From the NCBI GenBank assembly GCA_023399215.1, contig JAEWQJ010000022.1:160689-224688 (forward strand): 64,000 bases of DNA, read 5' to 3'. Positions 26,455 to 34,919 of this stretch are shown piece after piece. Within the stretch, counting starts at the first letter, position 1. Each line of letters opens with the position of its first letter. This stretch comes from Methanobacteriota archaeon. Lineage in GTDB: Archaea; Halobacteriota; Methanosarcinia; Methanosarcinales; Methanosarcinaceae. Position numbers and translations under genes: made by a program. Under the pieces are notes generated by a model. That model was given only the letters and a program-made list of their open reading frames with translations. It did no database searches and had not been told where the DNA came from.

Positions 26455-27417
26455 TTGAACCAGGGAATATTGAAGAAAGCCATTGTGATTCTCTTACTGC
26501 TTACAGTTGGAGTATTTCTGGTCCATGCCTACTGGACAGAGATTGTATCTGTTCTTGGAGAGAGCTTGAAAATGCTCGCTGAAACACGGATTCGATATGT
26601 TATTCTGGCGTTCTTAGTTTACCTGTTGAGTGTGTACTTATTTGCAGTCCGCTGGCAGCAGGTACTCTCCTCAATTGGCCACAATCTTAAAGCCACAGAC
26701 CTTCTTCCCATTCTTTTCGGAGCAATTTTTGTGAATAATCTAACTCCAGCGAACCGGACAGGAGGAGAACCCCTGCGGATGGTATGGGTTAACAAACGCT
26801 TTGGGATAAGTTATACCGACGCTTTCATAACAATACTCTTTGAAAGACTCGTTGAAGCGATTCCCATTATCCTGCTCTTATTCTATGTGCTATACTTCGT
26901 TCCCTCTTTAGATATTAAATTCCTGCCTCTGAAAAATATCCTGACATTAAATTCAACTTATCTGTTGCTCCTTGCTTTCCTTGCAACCGGAATACTCATA
27001 TGGATTTTCCGGGAAAGATTTACTGTCCTTCTTAAAGATATACAGCAAAACTGGAAAAAACTTCATAAATCTTTTATTCCTGCTCTCCTGTTATCTTCCG
27101 GGGTCTGGATTCTTGATATAGTACGACTTCAACTGATCTCCCTGGCTCTAAATCTTAATCTTTCTCTGCACATTATCGCATCAGTTTCAATCTTGTATCT
27201 CCTGCTTGGACTCCTGCCAATAACTCCGGGAGGGCTTGGAATCGTTGAAGGAGGACTGATCTCCCTGCTTCTATATTTTGGGTTATCGCTTGCTTCTTCA
27301 GGAAGTTTCGTTTTTCTGGAACGTTTTATCTCTTTTGGACTTAGCAGTCTGATAGGATTCCTGTACCTGTTTTATTACGGAGGATCTGAGATATGGAAAA
27401 ACATAAAATTGCAATGA
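26455..27417 (+). CDS. UPF0104/LPG-synthase-type flippase-like membrane protein
   Basis: The 320-residue protein has about eight membrane helices and the family features NNLTPANRTGGEPLR (about 99-113) and PITPGGLGIVEGG (about 261-273). The family (AglD/MprF N-terminal type) acts in lipid-linked sugar or lipid flipping or transfer. The TTG start at 26455 is supported by AAGGTG 5 nt upstream. Its 3' end overlaps the glycosyltransferase gene by 25 nt, so the three genes up to 29214 form a tight operon for envelope glycan or glycolipid synthesis. Confidence 0.85.
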   Translation: MNQGILKKAIVILLLLTVGVFLVHAYWTEIVSVLGESLKMLAETRIRYVILAFLVYLLSVYLFAVRWQQVLSSIGHNLKATDLLPILFGAIFVNNLTPANRTGGEPLRMVWVNKRFGISYTDAFITILFERLVEAIPIILLLFYVLYFVPSLDIKFLPLKNILTLNSTYLLLLAFLATGILIWIFRERFTVLLKDIQQNWKKLHKSFIPALLLSSGVWILDIVRLQLISLALNLNLSLHIIASVSILYLLLGLLPITPGGLGIVEGGLISLLLYFGLSLASSGSFVFLERFISFGLSSLIGFLYLFYYGGSEIWKNIKLQ

Positions 27418-28523
27418 TCAGTGATTGGTATTTTCCGAAGGTAGGAGGAATCGAGTATTCAATGCACACCCTTGCTAAAACCTTGAGAATGCATGGATCT
27501 GAGGTAAGCGTTATTACAAGGAGCTACCCGGGTGTTCCTGAGTACAGTAGAAGGGATGGAGTATCAGTAATAAGAGTTAAAGGTAGACCTTTACCCGGAC
27601 AGAGTCGATTTCTCATGCCCGGTGCATATAAAGAACTCTTCAACCTTTTAAAGAACGGGAATTATGAAATTGTCAATTGCCATGGGCTGGATTCACCCAT
27701 AGGTATGATTGCCCTTATTATCTCCCGAAAACTCGGAATTCCTGTAGTAGTCACCAATCACTCCCTGGTAGGAGATACACCATATAGTTCGCTTTTATAT
27801 CTTGCAGGCAAATTGCTTCTAAAAAATGCCGACGCTGTAATTGCAGTTAGTTCGGCAGTTGAAAAAGACTCAAAGATGATGACAAAAAAACCCATTTACC
27901 GGATTTTCAATGGGGTAGATTCGGAAGATAAAATCGTCAAAGTTCCCTTTCCCGTTAATACGGAAGGAAAAATCGTAATTGTCACAGTTGCACGCATGAC
28001 AAAGAAAAAGGGTGTTCAAAACATTGTAGATTTAGCCCCTTCACTCCTGGAAAAGCATAAAAATTTGCTGTTTGTAATGATAGGAGACGGCCCGCTCAGG
28101 GAAAAGCTTGAAAGCACGGTGGAGGAGTCAGGTTTATCCAGAAATTTCTACTTTACAGGGGAAGTACCCAGGGAAAAAGTGCTGGGATGTCTGGAACAGG
28201 CAGATATCTTTGCCCTTCCCTCAAGTAATGAGGCTTTTGGAATTTCGATTCTGGAGGCAATGTCAAAAGAGGTCCCTGTTGTAGCAATGAACAACAGTGG
28301 GGTTTCAGACATTATAAATAACGGTGTGAACGGCTATCTTGCAGACAGCCTTACCGAATTTTCAGACTATCTCGAGAACCTTATAGAAAAGCCGGCCCTG
28401 AGAACTTCCTTTGCAAGGGAAGCTTTAAGAGGGCTGTCAAATTATGACTGGAACCGAATCTATGAACAGACAAGCAAGGTATATACAAGTGTCATTTATG
28501 AAAAATATCACAATAACCGTTGA
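27393..28523 (+). CDS. GT4 family glycosyltransferase
   Basis: The 376-residue protein is a GT-B enzyme of family 4: N-terminal ISDWYFPKVGGIEYSMHTLA, central VVVTNHSLVGDTP, and the C-terminal donor site IGDGPLREKLE and FALPSSNEAFGISILEAM (E-x7-E type, about residues 270-290). It would transfer a sugar from an NDP-sugar at the cytoplasmic face. GGAGG precedes the ATG. It overlaps both neighbours (25 nt and 26 nt), indicating translational coupling. Confidence 0.92.
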   Translation: MEKHKIAMISDWYFPKVGGIEYSMHTLAKTLRMHGSEVSVITRSYPGVPEYSRRDGVSVIRVKGRPLPGQSRFLMPGAYKELFNLLKNGNYEIVNCHGLDSPIGMIALIISRKLGIPVVVTNHSLVGDTPYSSLLYLAGKLLLKNADAVIAVSSAVEKDSKMMTKKPIYRIFNGVDSEDKIVKVPFPVNTEGKIVIVTVARMTKKKGVQNIVDLAPSLLEKHKNLLFVMIGDGPLREKLESTVEESGLSRNFYFTGEVPREKVLGCLEQADIFALPSSNEAFGISILEAMSKEVPVVAMNNSGVSDIINNGVNGYLADSLTEFSDYLENLIEKPALRTSFAREALRGLSNYDWNRIYEQTSKVYTSVIYEKYHNNR

Positions 28524-29214
28524 TGTGGAAGAAGATTGCCCCCCAATGCTTACAAGTACGAGAGGCATGGAAGAAGGACTGCCTGAGTTACTGGATCTTT
28601 TCAAAAAAGAAAGGATAAAAGCAACCTTTTTTGTTACCGGGATGATGGCTGAGCAATATCCTGACGTTATATCTAGAATTCCTAAAGAAGGACATGAACT
28701 TGGATGCCATGGATATACCCATACGCGTTTTGACCAGATAGATAAAGAAGAAGCCAGAACTGCTCTCAAGCAGGCTGGAAAAGTTCTGAGGCAGTTTGAA
28801 AGGAAGCTGGTTTCTTTCAGGGCCCCAAACCTGCAGTTCCCGAAAAATTATATTGGACTTCTGGAAGATGAGGGTTTCAGGTACGACTCGTCAATTGCAG
28901 CGTATAAGCCTCCTTTTCCACGGAGCAAAGTCGAAGGCAAAATAATAAGGATTCCGGCGACGATTACTTCTTCATTTATAAGGCTGCCTCCGGGATTATT
29001 TATCCCGCTACTCAAGCGTTGGGAATCTCCTGTCATCTTTGTCCATCCCTGGGAATTCGTGGATATGTCAAACACATCTATACGCCTGGACTGCAAGTTC
29101 AATACTGGAGAAAAAGCCCTAAACAACCTTAAAATTCTGATCCATACCTTAAAAGCTCAAAATTACGGTTTTTTAACTCTGCAAGAAAGAGCAAAACTTG
29201 AAAAATATGAATAA
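28498..29214 (+). CDS. Polysaccharide deacetylase (NodB-like)
   Basis: The 238-residue protein starts at ATG 28498 inside the glycosyltransferase gene; the longer frame has 18 extra residues without homology. The NodB motifs are TVDVEEDCPP (catalytic and metal Asp), GHELGCHGYTHTRF (metal His pair) and SFRAPNLQFP. The C-terminal WEFVD and HTLKAQNYGFLTL complete the barrel. It deacetylates N-acetyl sugars. The operon flippase-GT4-deacetylase suggests processing of a lipid-linked amino sugar. Confidence 0.88.
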   Translation: MKNITITVDVEEDCPPMLTSTRGMEEGLPELLDLFKKERIKATFFVTGMMAEQYPDVISRIPKEGHELGCHGYTHTRFDQIDKEEARTALKQAGKVLRQFERKLVSFRAPNLQFPKNYIGLLEDEGFRYDSSIAAYKPPFPRSKVEGKIIRIPATITSSFIRLPPGLFIPLLKRWESPVIFVHPWEFVDMSNTSIRLDCKFNTGEKALNNLKILIHTLKAQNYGFLTLQERAKLEKYE

Positions 29215-29302
29215 CTGCCTGAAAAGAGTAAATAAACCCTTTTTTCCTGTGAGAAGGTGCCAATGTTGTCTATTGAGTTTTAATTGAAGTACTTGCACAA
29301 AA

Positions 29303-29605
29303 TTATTCTTCAAGAACTTCCAGAAGCTTCCTGATTTTATCGTTTTCTATGGAATAGAGCCTCATCTTTCCTTCCTTTCTCACTTTAATTATTCCCCAGT
29401 CCTGCAATTTTGCAAGGTGCATTGAGGTATTTGACTGAGTTCTACCAATAAGTTCCGGGATCTCGCAGGCGCATAGCTCTCCTTTACAGTTATCGCATTT
29501 ATTCTCTTTGCATTTGCACTCAGCCTCAAGAAGAGCCTTGATAATCCTGTACCTTGTATCTTCGCTCAGTGCCTTGAAAAGCTGGATATTTTCTTCATCA
29601 CTCAT
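29303..29605 (-). CDS. ArsR-type transcriptional regulator (paralogue of 40445 gene)
   Basis: The 100-residue winged-helix protein has LFKALSEDTRYRIIKALL, a Cys-rich insert (ECKCKENKCDNCKGELCAC, residues about 28-46) and the recognition helix RTQSNTSMHLAKLQDWGII. The Cys insert suggests metal or metalloid sensing. I use ATG 29605 (MSDEEN) rather than ATG 29617, because a palindromic element ATATCA-N8-TGAATA covers 29604-29623. It is highly similar to the regulator at 40445-40744, which lacks several of the Cys, so the two arose by duplication and may sense different inducers. Confidence 0.85.
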   Translation of the reverse strand: MSDEENIQLFKALSEDTRYRIIKALLEAECKCKENKCDNCKGELCACEIPELIGRTQSNTSMHLAKLQDWGIIKVRKEGKMRLYSIENDKIRKLLEVLEE

Positions 29606-29623
29606 ATCAATAAACATTGAATA
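29604..29623. promoter_or_regulatory. Operator-like ATATCA-N8-TGAATA at ArsR start
   Basis: It has the same half-site and spacing as the ATATCA-N8-TGATAT sites at ars genes, with two mismatches in the right arm. Its position over the start suggests autoregulation. Confidence 0.35.
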
Positions 29624-29699
29624 TGAGAATATATATTTTTCTAAAGCTGAAAAAGAAAATCAAACACTTGATCCGAGTTACTTTTAAACAAGCTCTAAA

Positions 29700-29737
29700 A
29701 TAAGGAAGCTTCAGATTTATAAGGAAGCTTCAGATTT
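29700..29737. repeat. 19-bp direct repeat ATAAGGAAGCTTCAGATTT x2
   Basis: Two perfect adjacent copies at 29700-29718 and 29719-29737; the second reaches the stop codon of the next gene. Confidence 0.85.
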
Positions 29738-30021
29738 CATTTTCCGGCCGCTCTCTTAGCCTCTTTTGTTATCTCTTTCATCATTTCTCCAACGAGGTTA
29801 GCTTTTTCACAGTGAGAAGCCTCTTTTGGCTTGCAGTTAAGGAGAATACTCATAAGTCTATCAGCCATCCGGTAGAATTTAAGATCTTCAAGCCGGATCA
29901 AAAGTCCTGATAAACTCTCACTAAATTCCCTGCATTTATCATGGTTACAGACAGCCTCCTCATGCAACTGGCATACTGATTGCAGTTCTTTTATTATCTC
30001 GTTCGGGATACTCTCTACCAT
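29737..30021 (-). CDS. Small Cys/His-containing hypothetical protein
   Basis: The 94-residue protein starts at ATG 30021; the longer frame to 30135 adds AT-rich sequence with no homology. It has a helical, charged layout and a Cys/His cluster (CQLHEEAVCNHDKC, residues about 17-30) plus NCKPKEASHC further on, so metal or cluster binding is plausible. It ends KEAKRAAGK. It lies downstream of the tusBCD genes on the same strand with a 150-bp gap, and could belong to that redox set. I do not recognise a family. Confidence 0.6.
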   Translation of the reverse strand: MVESIPNEIIKELQSVCQLHEEAVCNHDKCREFSESLSGLLIRLEDLKFYRMADRLMSILLNCKPKEASHCEKANLVGEMMKEITKEAKRAAGK

Positions 30022-30173
30022 AAAATCAATCCGGTTCAGCTTTATTTTTAATAACTTAAAGGAATGGTTGAAATTATAAAAGTAAATTTGGCAAAGTAAA
30101 ATATGACAAAAAAGATCTGGCACTTTTAACCACAAATCAAAAGTCTAATCTCAAATTTGTAATGCTTGGTATT

Positions 30174-30473
30174 TTAAAATGTATACTCATGCCTGCAATA
30201 CTCCATTACATCCTCTATAAAATCGGTGTAAAAGTCATCCAGGACTGTCACTTTCTCTCCTGCCCTTATAGCTCTGGCTTCCAGGTCTTCTTTACATGCG
30301 TAAATTTTGAACTCTTGTTGTTCTTCTATCCCGGTAAGCAGGTGATAGACTCCATCTCCTGCAAGGTAGATTCTGGCTTTCCCAGAACAGGCAGCCAGTT
30401 TAAGGCATAACTCCGATCTCGGGCTGAAGGGAGGCTTTGTCAGCAGGAACACATCCGATTGTTCTTGTTTCAT
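30174..30473 (-). CDS. tusB: TusB/DsrH-like sulfur relay protein
   Basis: About 100 residues with the DsrH/TusB layout: DVFLLTKPPFSPRSE, IYLAGDGVYHLLTG, FKIYACKEDLEAR (the conserved Cys) and VTVLDDFYTDFIEDV. I place the start at ATG 30473 (GGATGAT upstream); ATG 30494 is the alternative. With the next two genes it completes a DsrE-DsrF-DsrH (TusDCB) set. These complexes pass persulfide from TusA to tRNA thiolation in bacteria or to sulfur oxidation enzymes. Confidence 0.82.
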   Translation of the reverse strand: MKQEQSDVFLLTKPPFSPRSELCLKLAACSGKARIYLAGDGVYHLLTGIEEQQEFKIYACKEDLEARAIRAGEKVTVLDDFYTDFIEDVMEYCRHEYTF

Positions 30474-30519
30474 ATTATCATCCGATGAATCCATAATCAG
30501 CAGTAGTATTTAGCCATTA

Positions 30520-30864
30520 TTAAAATGAGATAACACCATCCGAACTTTTCATTACTTCAAAAAAATCTTCTTCGTCGGTCAGTTCTAGAGTTTCTATCAA
30601 AGTTTCTCCGAAAAGGTGCCTTTCCATCAACGAGGGTTCATGCACAAGCACTCTCAACTCCCCGTATGCATAAAGAATATCTGCAAGGTTTGGTAATCCA
30701 AGCTTTCTGCTGTCTTGCCCTGCAACCGCAAGATAAACTCCATCGCCATAAAGACCGAGAGTCACATCCATCTTCCCAAGGCTTACTGCAGCTGCATTCA
30801 ATGCTCCAAAAGCTTTTTCACTGCCGTATGGTGCTGTATCCAGCAGATAAAAAACTGATCTCAT
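30520..30864 (-). CDS. tusC: TusC/DsrF-like sulfur relay protein
   Basis: The 114-residue protein begins at ATG 30864 (MRSVFYLLD), with GGGAGG upstream. It shows the DsrF layout: TAPYGSEKAFGALNAAAVSLG, VTLGLYGDGVYLAVAGQDS and LRVLVHEPSLMER. It is the middle subunit of the relay and does not usually carry the active Cys; none is seen here, in line with TusC. Gap to tusB about 46 nt. Confidence 0.85.
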   Translation of the reverse strand: MRSVFYLLDTAPYGSEKAFGALNAAAVSLGKMDVTLGLYGDGVYLAVAGQDSRKLGLPNLADILYAYGELRVLVHEPSLMERHLFGETLIETLELTDEEDFFEVMKSSDGVISF

Positions 30865-30906
30865 AGGATCTGAACCTCCCAAAAATTGGGTTTTATCAAT
30901 AAAACC

Positions 30907-31287
30907 TTATCTTGAAAGTGAAATTACTCTGTCACTCTTGTTCAACATTTCCGACAGCTCATAAAGGCTAGTAATTCTGATTCCAGGGAAATAATCTCTG
31001 CAATTATTTCCCTGTATAATCTCCTCTTCTGGAATGTAGCCTCTTGCACTGGCGCATCGCGCACAGGCTCGAATAACGACCCCTTTTTCTGCAAGTCCGG
31101 AAAACAGTTGTCCTGCATTGGTAAAGAAGGACGGATCCTGGTCATTTTTTGGGATATGCACTGCATCCAGGTACAGAAATATGTTTACATTATATTGTTT
31201 AAGCGCAGCCCTGGCAAGTTTGTAGGCGATCTCAGCGTACTCAGAGATGTAAGGCCCATCAGTGAGTACTATTGTTAGTGTCTTCAA
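30907..31287 (-). CDS. tusD: TusD/DsrE-like sulfur relay protein
   Basis: The 126-residue protein begins at TTG 31287 (MKTLTIVLTD), which sits 5 nt after GGAGGAA; the TTG at 31299 overlaps that site. Motifs: LTDGPYISEYAEIAYKLARAAL, NIFLYLDAVHIP and the conserved catalytic Cys in VIRACARCASARGY (about residues 73-86). DsrE/TusD accepts persulfide from TusA. It is the first gene of the tusDCB operon, directly downstream of an Fe-S HTH regulator on the same strand. Confidence 0.87.
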   Translation of the reverse strand: MKTLTIVLTDGPYISEYAEIAYKLARAALKQYNVNIFLYLDAVHIPKNDQDPSFFTNAGQLFSGLAEKGVVIRACARCASARGYIPEEEIIQGNNCRDYFPGIRITSLYELSEMLNKSDRVISLSR

Positions 31288-31323
31288 AGCTTCCTCCAAC
31301 TGATTGATACATCAGATTGTGAC

Positions 31324-32121
31324 TCAAATATACGCAGCCAGAAACTGTAGCCGTTCGAGATTGATTTCATAACCTGGCTCTTTAAGTTGCGTACACCGAT
31401 CTAAACTTGCCTGTCCTGCCATTAGCCTTATGGCAAAACTGTAGCAGCCCTGTTCACCGCAGTCTCGACAGTTAGTCTGGGGCAGGCATTTATATATGTC
31501 CATAAGTTCTACCCTGACTTTTTCTCTGGGAGACGGAACTATTCCTTTTTTGATAGTTTCATTGATAGTGTTTTTTAGATTTTCGAGTTCTTTTTTAGCT
31601 TCATTCTCATTTTTAACCATTCTCATGACTACTTTTCCACTACCATAAATAGTTGTAATGATTTCTCCTTTTTGAATTATGAGACTATCTTTTTTATCAG
31701 AGTAATTCCCTCTGGGAAAGATTGGTTCAAGAATTTTTAAGACTCCACCCAGTGGAGGAACCATATTTGCAACTACCCTGAACTTTGTAGAATCCGCTAT
31801 ACATGGCAAAAGCTGTCGAACTTCCGCAATCTCCACAGGCTTTGCCTGAGAAAGATCTTTAATTTCTTCAGTGTTGCTTTTTTTATTATTTCTCAAGAAA
31901 TTTTTGCCATATTCACTGATTTTCGCAGTTCTTTCTGTTAACTCAATCAGGTTTGCATCTTGCAAAATCTTCAGATGGAAATCAATCATTTTATTTCCGA
32001 CTAGAACTTCAATTTCCTCAACATTTCTCTGGCCGTTTGCAAGGAAGTTTATTATTTTCCTTCGGGTCTTATTGCCCATAGCAAAATTCACCAGCTTTGT
32101 TTCACTCGTACCTCCTGACAT
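31324..32121 (-). CDS. ArsR-type HTH regulator with C-terminal 4Fe-4S domain (copy 1)
   Basis: The protein (about 265 residues) starts at ATG 32121 (AGGTG upstream). Residues 5-80 are an ArsR-like winged helix (AMGNKTRRKIINFLANGQ). A middle domain (95-195) contains LLPCIADSTKFRVVANMVPPLGG. The C-terminus (about 210-265) has CLPQTNCRDCGEQGCYSF and a later Cys (LDRC), the C-x2-C-x4-C-x16-C pattern of the corrinoid Fe-S protein cluster domain. It is probably a redox- or cluster-status-sensing repressor. It leads the tusDCB genes and is divergent from a QueG-like gene. A near-identical paralogue lies at 33380-34177. Confidence 0.82.
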   Translation of the reverse strand: MSGGTSETKLVNFAMGNKTRRKIINFLANGQRNVEEIEVLVGNKMIDFHLKILQDANLIELTERTAKISEYGKNFLRNNKKSNTEEIKDLSQAKPVEIAEVRQLLPCIADSTKFRVVANMVPPLGGVLKILEPIFPRGNYSDKKDSLIIQKGEIITTIYGSGKVVMRMVKNENEAKKELENLKNTINETIKKGIVPSPREKVRVELMDIYKCLPQTNCRDCGEQGCYSFAIRLMAGQASLDRCTQLKEPGYEINLERLQFLAAYI

Positions 32122-32268
32122 TTTACACCTCTCAGGCACTATTGGAGTTTAATTCCATTTACATCAATTAAGCAGTATCAGCAAGGATGTCTAAGAGTAA
32201 AGCCTAACTCTTTCAAGCTATTCCTATAATTAGTTATGACGTTATATCAATAAAAACACAAAAGCCAA

Positions 32269-32288
32269 ATATCAAAAAAGATTGATAC
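32269..32288. promoter_or_regulatory. Operator-like palindrome ATATCA-AAAAAGAT-TGATAC
   Basis: It lies between the divergent Fe-S HTH regulator and QueG-like genes. The same 18-base core recurs at 34360-34379 upstream of the second Fe-S HTH gene. Confidence 0.6.
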
Positions 32289-32378
32289 GTAAACATTTAA
32301 ACGGTTATAATTTAAAGAAAATCTGCCCGACTATTAGGTTGAAACAAAAGTCTCTCATAGATTTTAGGAGATTCTAAT

Positions 32379-33170
32379 ATGGAACTAAAAAACAAGATTG
32401 AGACCATAATAAAGAACACCGTAGAAAATTCAGATACTGAAACCAGATATCGTGAGCCTATCATAGGTTTTGCTTCTACTACCGATCCTATTTTTATGGA
32501 AATTAAACAAATCGTAGGTCTTCATCATTTAAATCCAAAAGAAATCTTTCCTGAAGCAAAGACCGTTGTCGCTTTCTTCTTGCCATTTGATAAAGAGCTT
32601 GTGAAACAGAACTTGAAATCAGGTGTGGTAAAGGAATCTATTCAGGCTAGCCTAGACACTTCTCACCTTATCAAAGAGATCAATGAAAGAATCAAAACTG
32701 AACTTGCAAAAGATGGTGTCACAGCAATTGTACCTAAAGCGATTTTCGATTATAAGAATAAGGGTTTTAATGTTTCATGGTCTCACAAGAGCGCCGCTTA
32801 TGCTGCCGGAATTGGAACTTTCGGAGTTAACCAAATGTTGATTACGAAAGCCGGATGTGCAGGTCGAATTGGATCTCTTCTGATTTCTGCCGAAATCCCT
32901 CCTACTCCACGTCCAAAAGAAGAGTTCTGTAGACACAAAAGAGGAGAAAAATGCCTTGTATGTGTGGATAGATGTCAATCCGGCGCTCTTAGTTCAAATG
33001 GGTTTGATAAAGAAAAGTGTTTCATGCAGCTTCAAGAAGATATAAAAGCTTACCCTGAACTTAATCAACATGGCTGTGGGAAGTGCACCACTGGCCCCTG
33101 TACCCTAGATCCTGCTGAGTTAGACGAGGATTCTGTAAAGTCTTTGACAACTAATGTCATTGACAACTAA
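32379..33170 (+). CDS. QueG-like (COG1600) 4Fe-4S oxidoreductase family protein
   Basis: The 263-residue protein resembles the epoxyqueuosine reductase-like family: ETRYREPIIGFASTTDP, EAKTVVAFFLPFDK, SHKSAAYAAGIGTFGVNQMLIT and a Cys-rich C-terminal part (CRHKRGEKCLVCVDRC, CFMQLQEDI, HGCGKCTTGPC). The C-terminal Cys spacing would bind one or two 4Fe-4S clusters, though it is irregular against true QueG. It lacks the HEAT-repeat extension. Function in queuosine is not implied, as archaea use archaeosine. AGGAG precedes the ATG. It is divergent from the Fe-S regulator, whose operator-like site overlaps its promoter region. Confidence 0.78.
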   Translation: MELKNKIETIIKNTVENSDTETRYREPIIGFASTTDPIFMEIKQIVGLHHLNPKEIFPEAKTVVAFFLPFDKELVKQNLKSGVVKESIQASLDTSHLIKEINERIKTELAKDGVTAIVPKAIFDYKNKGFNVSWSHKSAAYAAGIGTFGVNQMLITKAGCAGRIGSLLISAEIPPTPRPKEEFCRHKRGEKCLVCVDRCQSGALSSNGFDKEKCFMQLQEDIKAYPELNQHGCGKCTTGPCTLDPAELDEDSVKSLTTNVIDN

Positions 33171-33379
33171 TGTCATTGACAACTAATATCATATAACTAC
33201 AACGTCATTAAAATTAAAAAGTAGTTAGAGTTGCCTACTCAAAGAAAATTTATTCATTTAGTAGTTGAAGACTTTGCAGAAACCTGGAAATTACTTTGCT
33301 ATTATTTTATTTAGCATGGCATGATACAAGTGAACCGTACTTTTCGATAGGTTCTAACGCATTTTTCAAATTATTAGGT

Positions 33380-34177
33380 TTAAATGTACGCACTTAGAAC
33401 CTGCAAATGTTCCTGGTTGGTTGCGTACTCCGGCTCCTTGAGCGCTGTACACTTATCAAGGGAAGCTTCTCCGCTCATGAGTTTTATGGCAAAAGTATAA
33501 CAGCTCTGTTCGCCGCATTTACCGCAATTGGTCTGAGGCAGGTATTTGTAAAGTTCCATGGGTTCAACCCGAACCTTTTCCCGAGGAGCCGGAGCAACAC
33601 CCTTTGCAATAGCCTCATTGATGGTACTTCTAAGACCTTCAAGCGCTTCTCTGGCCTCGGCCTCGTTTTTAATCATTGTCATGGTAACTTTTCCAGTACC
33701 GTAAACCGTTGTAAGCACTTCTCCTTTTTGTATTATCAGGGCGCTTATCTTGTCTGAGTATCTGCCTCTGGGAAAGAGAGGTTCAAGAACTTTGAGGGTT
33801 CCACCAAGCGGGGGAGTCATATTTGCAATTACTCTGAATTTTGAGGAGTCTGCTATACAGGGTAAAAGCTGCCGGATTTCTGCAATCTCCACAGGCTTTG
33901 CCTGAGAGAGATCGGTGTTTTTTTGAGTATCTTTTTCTTCCTTGCCCTTCAGAAAATTTCTGCCGTATTCACTTAACCTGACTGTTCCGTCTCCTAATTC
34001 AATCAGGCTTGCCTGTTGCAGAAGCTTGAGATGAAAGTCAAGCATTGTCTTCCCTGCGGCTTCTGCGACTTCTTCGGTACTTCTATCGCCATCTACAAGA
34101 AAGTTCATAATCTTCCTTCTGGTGGCATTGGACATAGCATTATTTACAAGTTTTATCTCATTCGGATTTCCAGGCAT
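33380..34177 (-). CDS. ArsR-type HTH regulator with C-terminal 4Fe-4S domain (copy 2)
   Basis: This is a paralogue of the 31324-32121 gene with the same three parts: winged helix (AMSNATRRKIMNFLVDGD), middle domain (LLPCIADSSKFRVIANMTPPLGG) and cluster domain (YLPQTNCGKCGEQSCYTF, then LDKC). The start at ATG 34177 follows AGGGTG. The cluster domain keeps all four Cys. It is convergent with the QueG-like gene, so both paralogues flank that gene. Local duplication followed by divergence is likely; the two may compete for the same type of operator. Confidence 0.83.
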   Translation of the reverse strand: MPGNPNEIKLVNNAMSNATRRKIMNFLVDGDRSTEEVAEAAGKTMLDFHLKLLQQASLIELGDGTVRLSEYGRNFLKGKEEKDTQKNTDLSQAKPVEIAEIRQLLPCIADSSKFRVIANMTPPLGGTLKVLEPLFPRGRYSDKISALIIQKGEVLTTVYGTGKVTMTMIKNEAEAREALEGLRSTINEAIAKGVAPAPREKVRVEPMELYKYLPQTNCGKCGEQSCYTFAIKLMSGEASLDKCTALKEPEYATNQEHLQVLSAYI

Positions 34178-34359
34178 TTCCACACCCTGATGATTCTATT
34201 GAATATAATTCCTTAAGATGTAACTAAAATGTAACCATTATTTTTCCTGATAGCTATCACTATAAGGCCACGTTTTTATCAAAAATAAAGTCAGTTTTTC
34301 GGATTAATATAGAATCTTCTAATAATATGAAACTTACTTCATAAGAACATGGGAGCTGA

Positions 34360-34379
34360 ATATCAAAAAAGATTGATAT
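34360..34379. promoter_or_regulatory. Operator-like palindrome ATATCA-AAAAAGAT-TGATAT
   Basis: Perfect 6-bp inverted half-sites with an 8-nt spacer, about 180 bp upstream of the second Fe-S HTH regulator. The core is identical to the site at 32269-32288. Confidence 0.62.
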
Positions 34380-34551
34380 GAGATTTAGAGAGATTTCAGA
34401 GAGATTCCAGAAACTGACATTTTAATATTTATCAACTATACACCTATCAATTATTCTTGATACTCATCATGCATGTTTTTAAAACTTGAATCTCTAATGT
34501 CGATTATATTATTTTTACAGAATACGATTGATTAAGCAAGGAGACAAGGAA

Positions 34552-34716
34552 TTGAAAAAAGAAAAAGATACATTGCCAAAAGAAGATACATTGCCAAAAG
34601 AAACTACAAATAATCCAGAAGATGATGAAGAAGACCTGCTGTACACACATAAGTCTGAAGATCGGGGCAACACTATGCACTGGAATAATGCTTTTTGCAG
34701 AAGACCTGGTCATTGA
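34552..34716 (+). CDS. Candidate small charged protein
   Basis: A TTG at 34552 has AAGGAG 7 nt upstream and opens a 54-codon frame. The product is very charged, with a duplicated DTLPKE hexapeptide (18-bp DNA repeat at 34567-34602), an acidic NNPEDDEED run, and a His/Cys end (MHWNNAFCRRPGH). A related sequence (AAAGATACATTG) recurs near 40905, next to an AhpD-tail remnant, so it may be a decayed element instead of a gene. Function unknown. Confidence 0.3.
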   Translation: MKKEKDTLPKEDTLPKETTNNPEDDEEDLLYTHKSEDRGNTMHWNNAFCRRPGH

Positions 34717-34800
34717 GACAGATACATGAACTGCCAGGAAAAGTGTAAGAAGCAGGTTGCTTAATTTTAAAATACAGCTGATTATAAAGGCAAATTGCCG

Positions 34801-34919
34801 GTAGAAGTAAATTATATGTAAAAGTGAATTATCTGTAGAAGTGAATTATCTGTAGAAGTAAATTACCCGTAAAAGTGAATCATCTGTAGAAGTAAATTAC
34901 CCGTAAAGGTGAATTGCCT
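34801..34919. repeat. 17-bp tandem repeat GTAGAAGTGAATTATCT, 7 copies
   Basis: Exact 17-bp periodicity from 34801 to 34919. Copies alternate between GTAGAAGTAAATTACCC and GTAAAAGTGAATCATCT types, which suggests that pairs of units were duplicated together. Confidence 0.92.
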
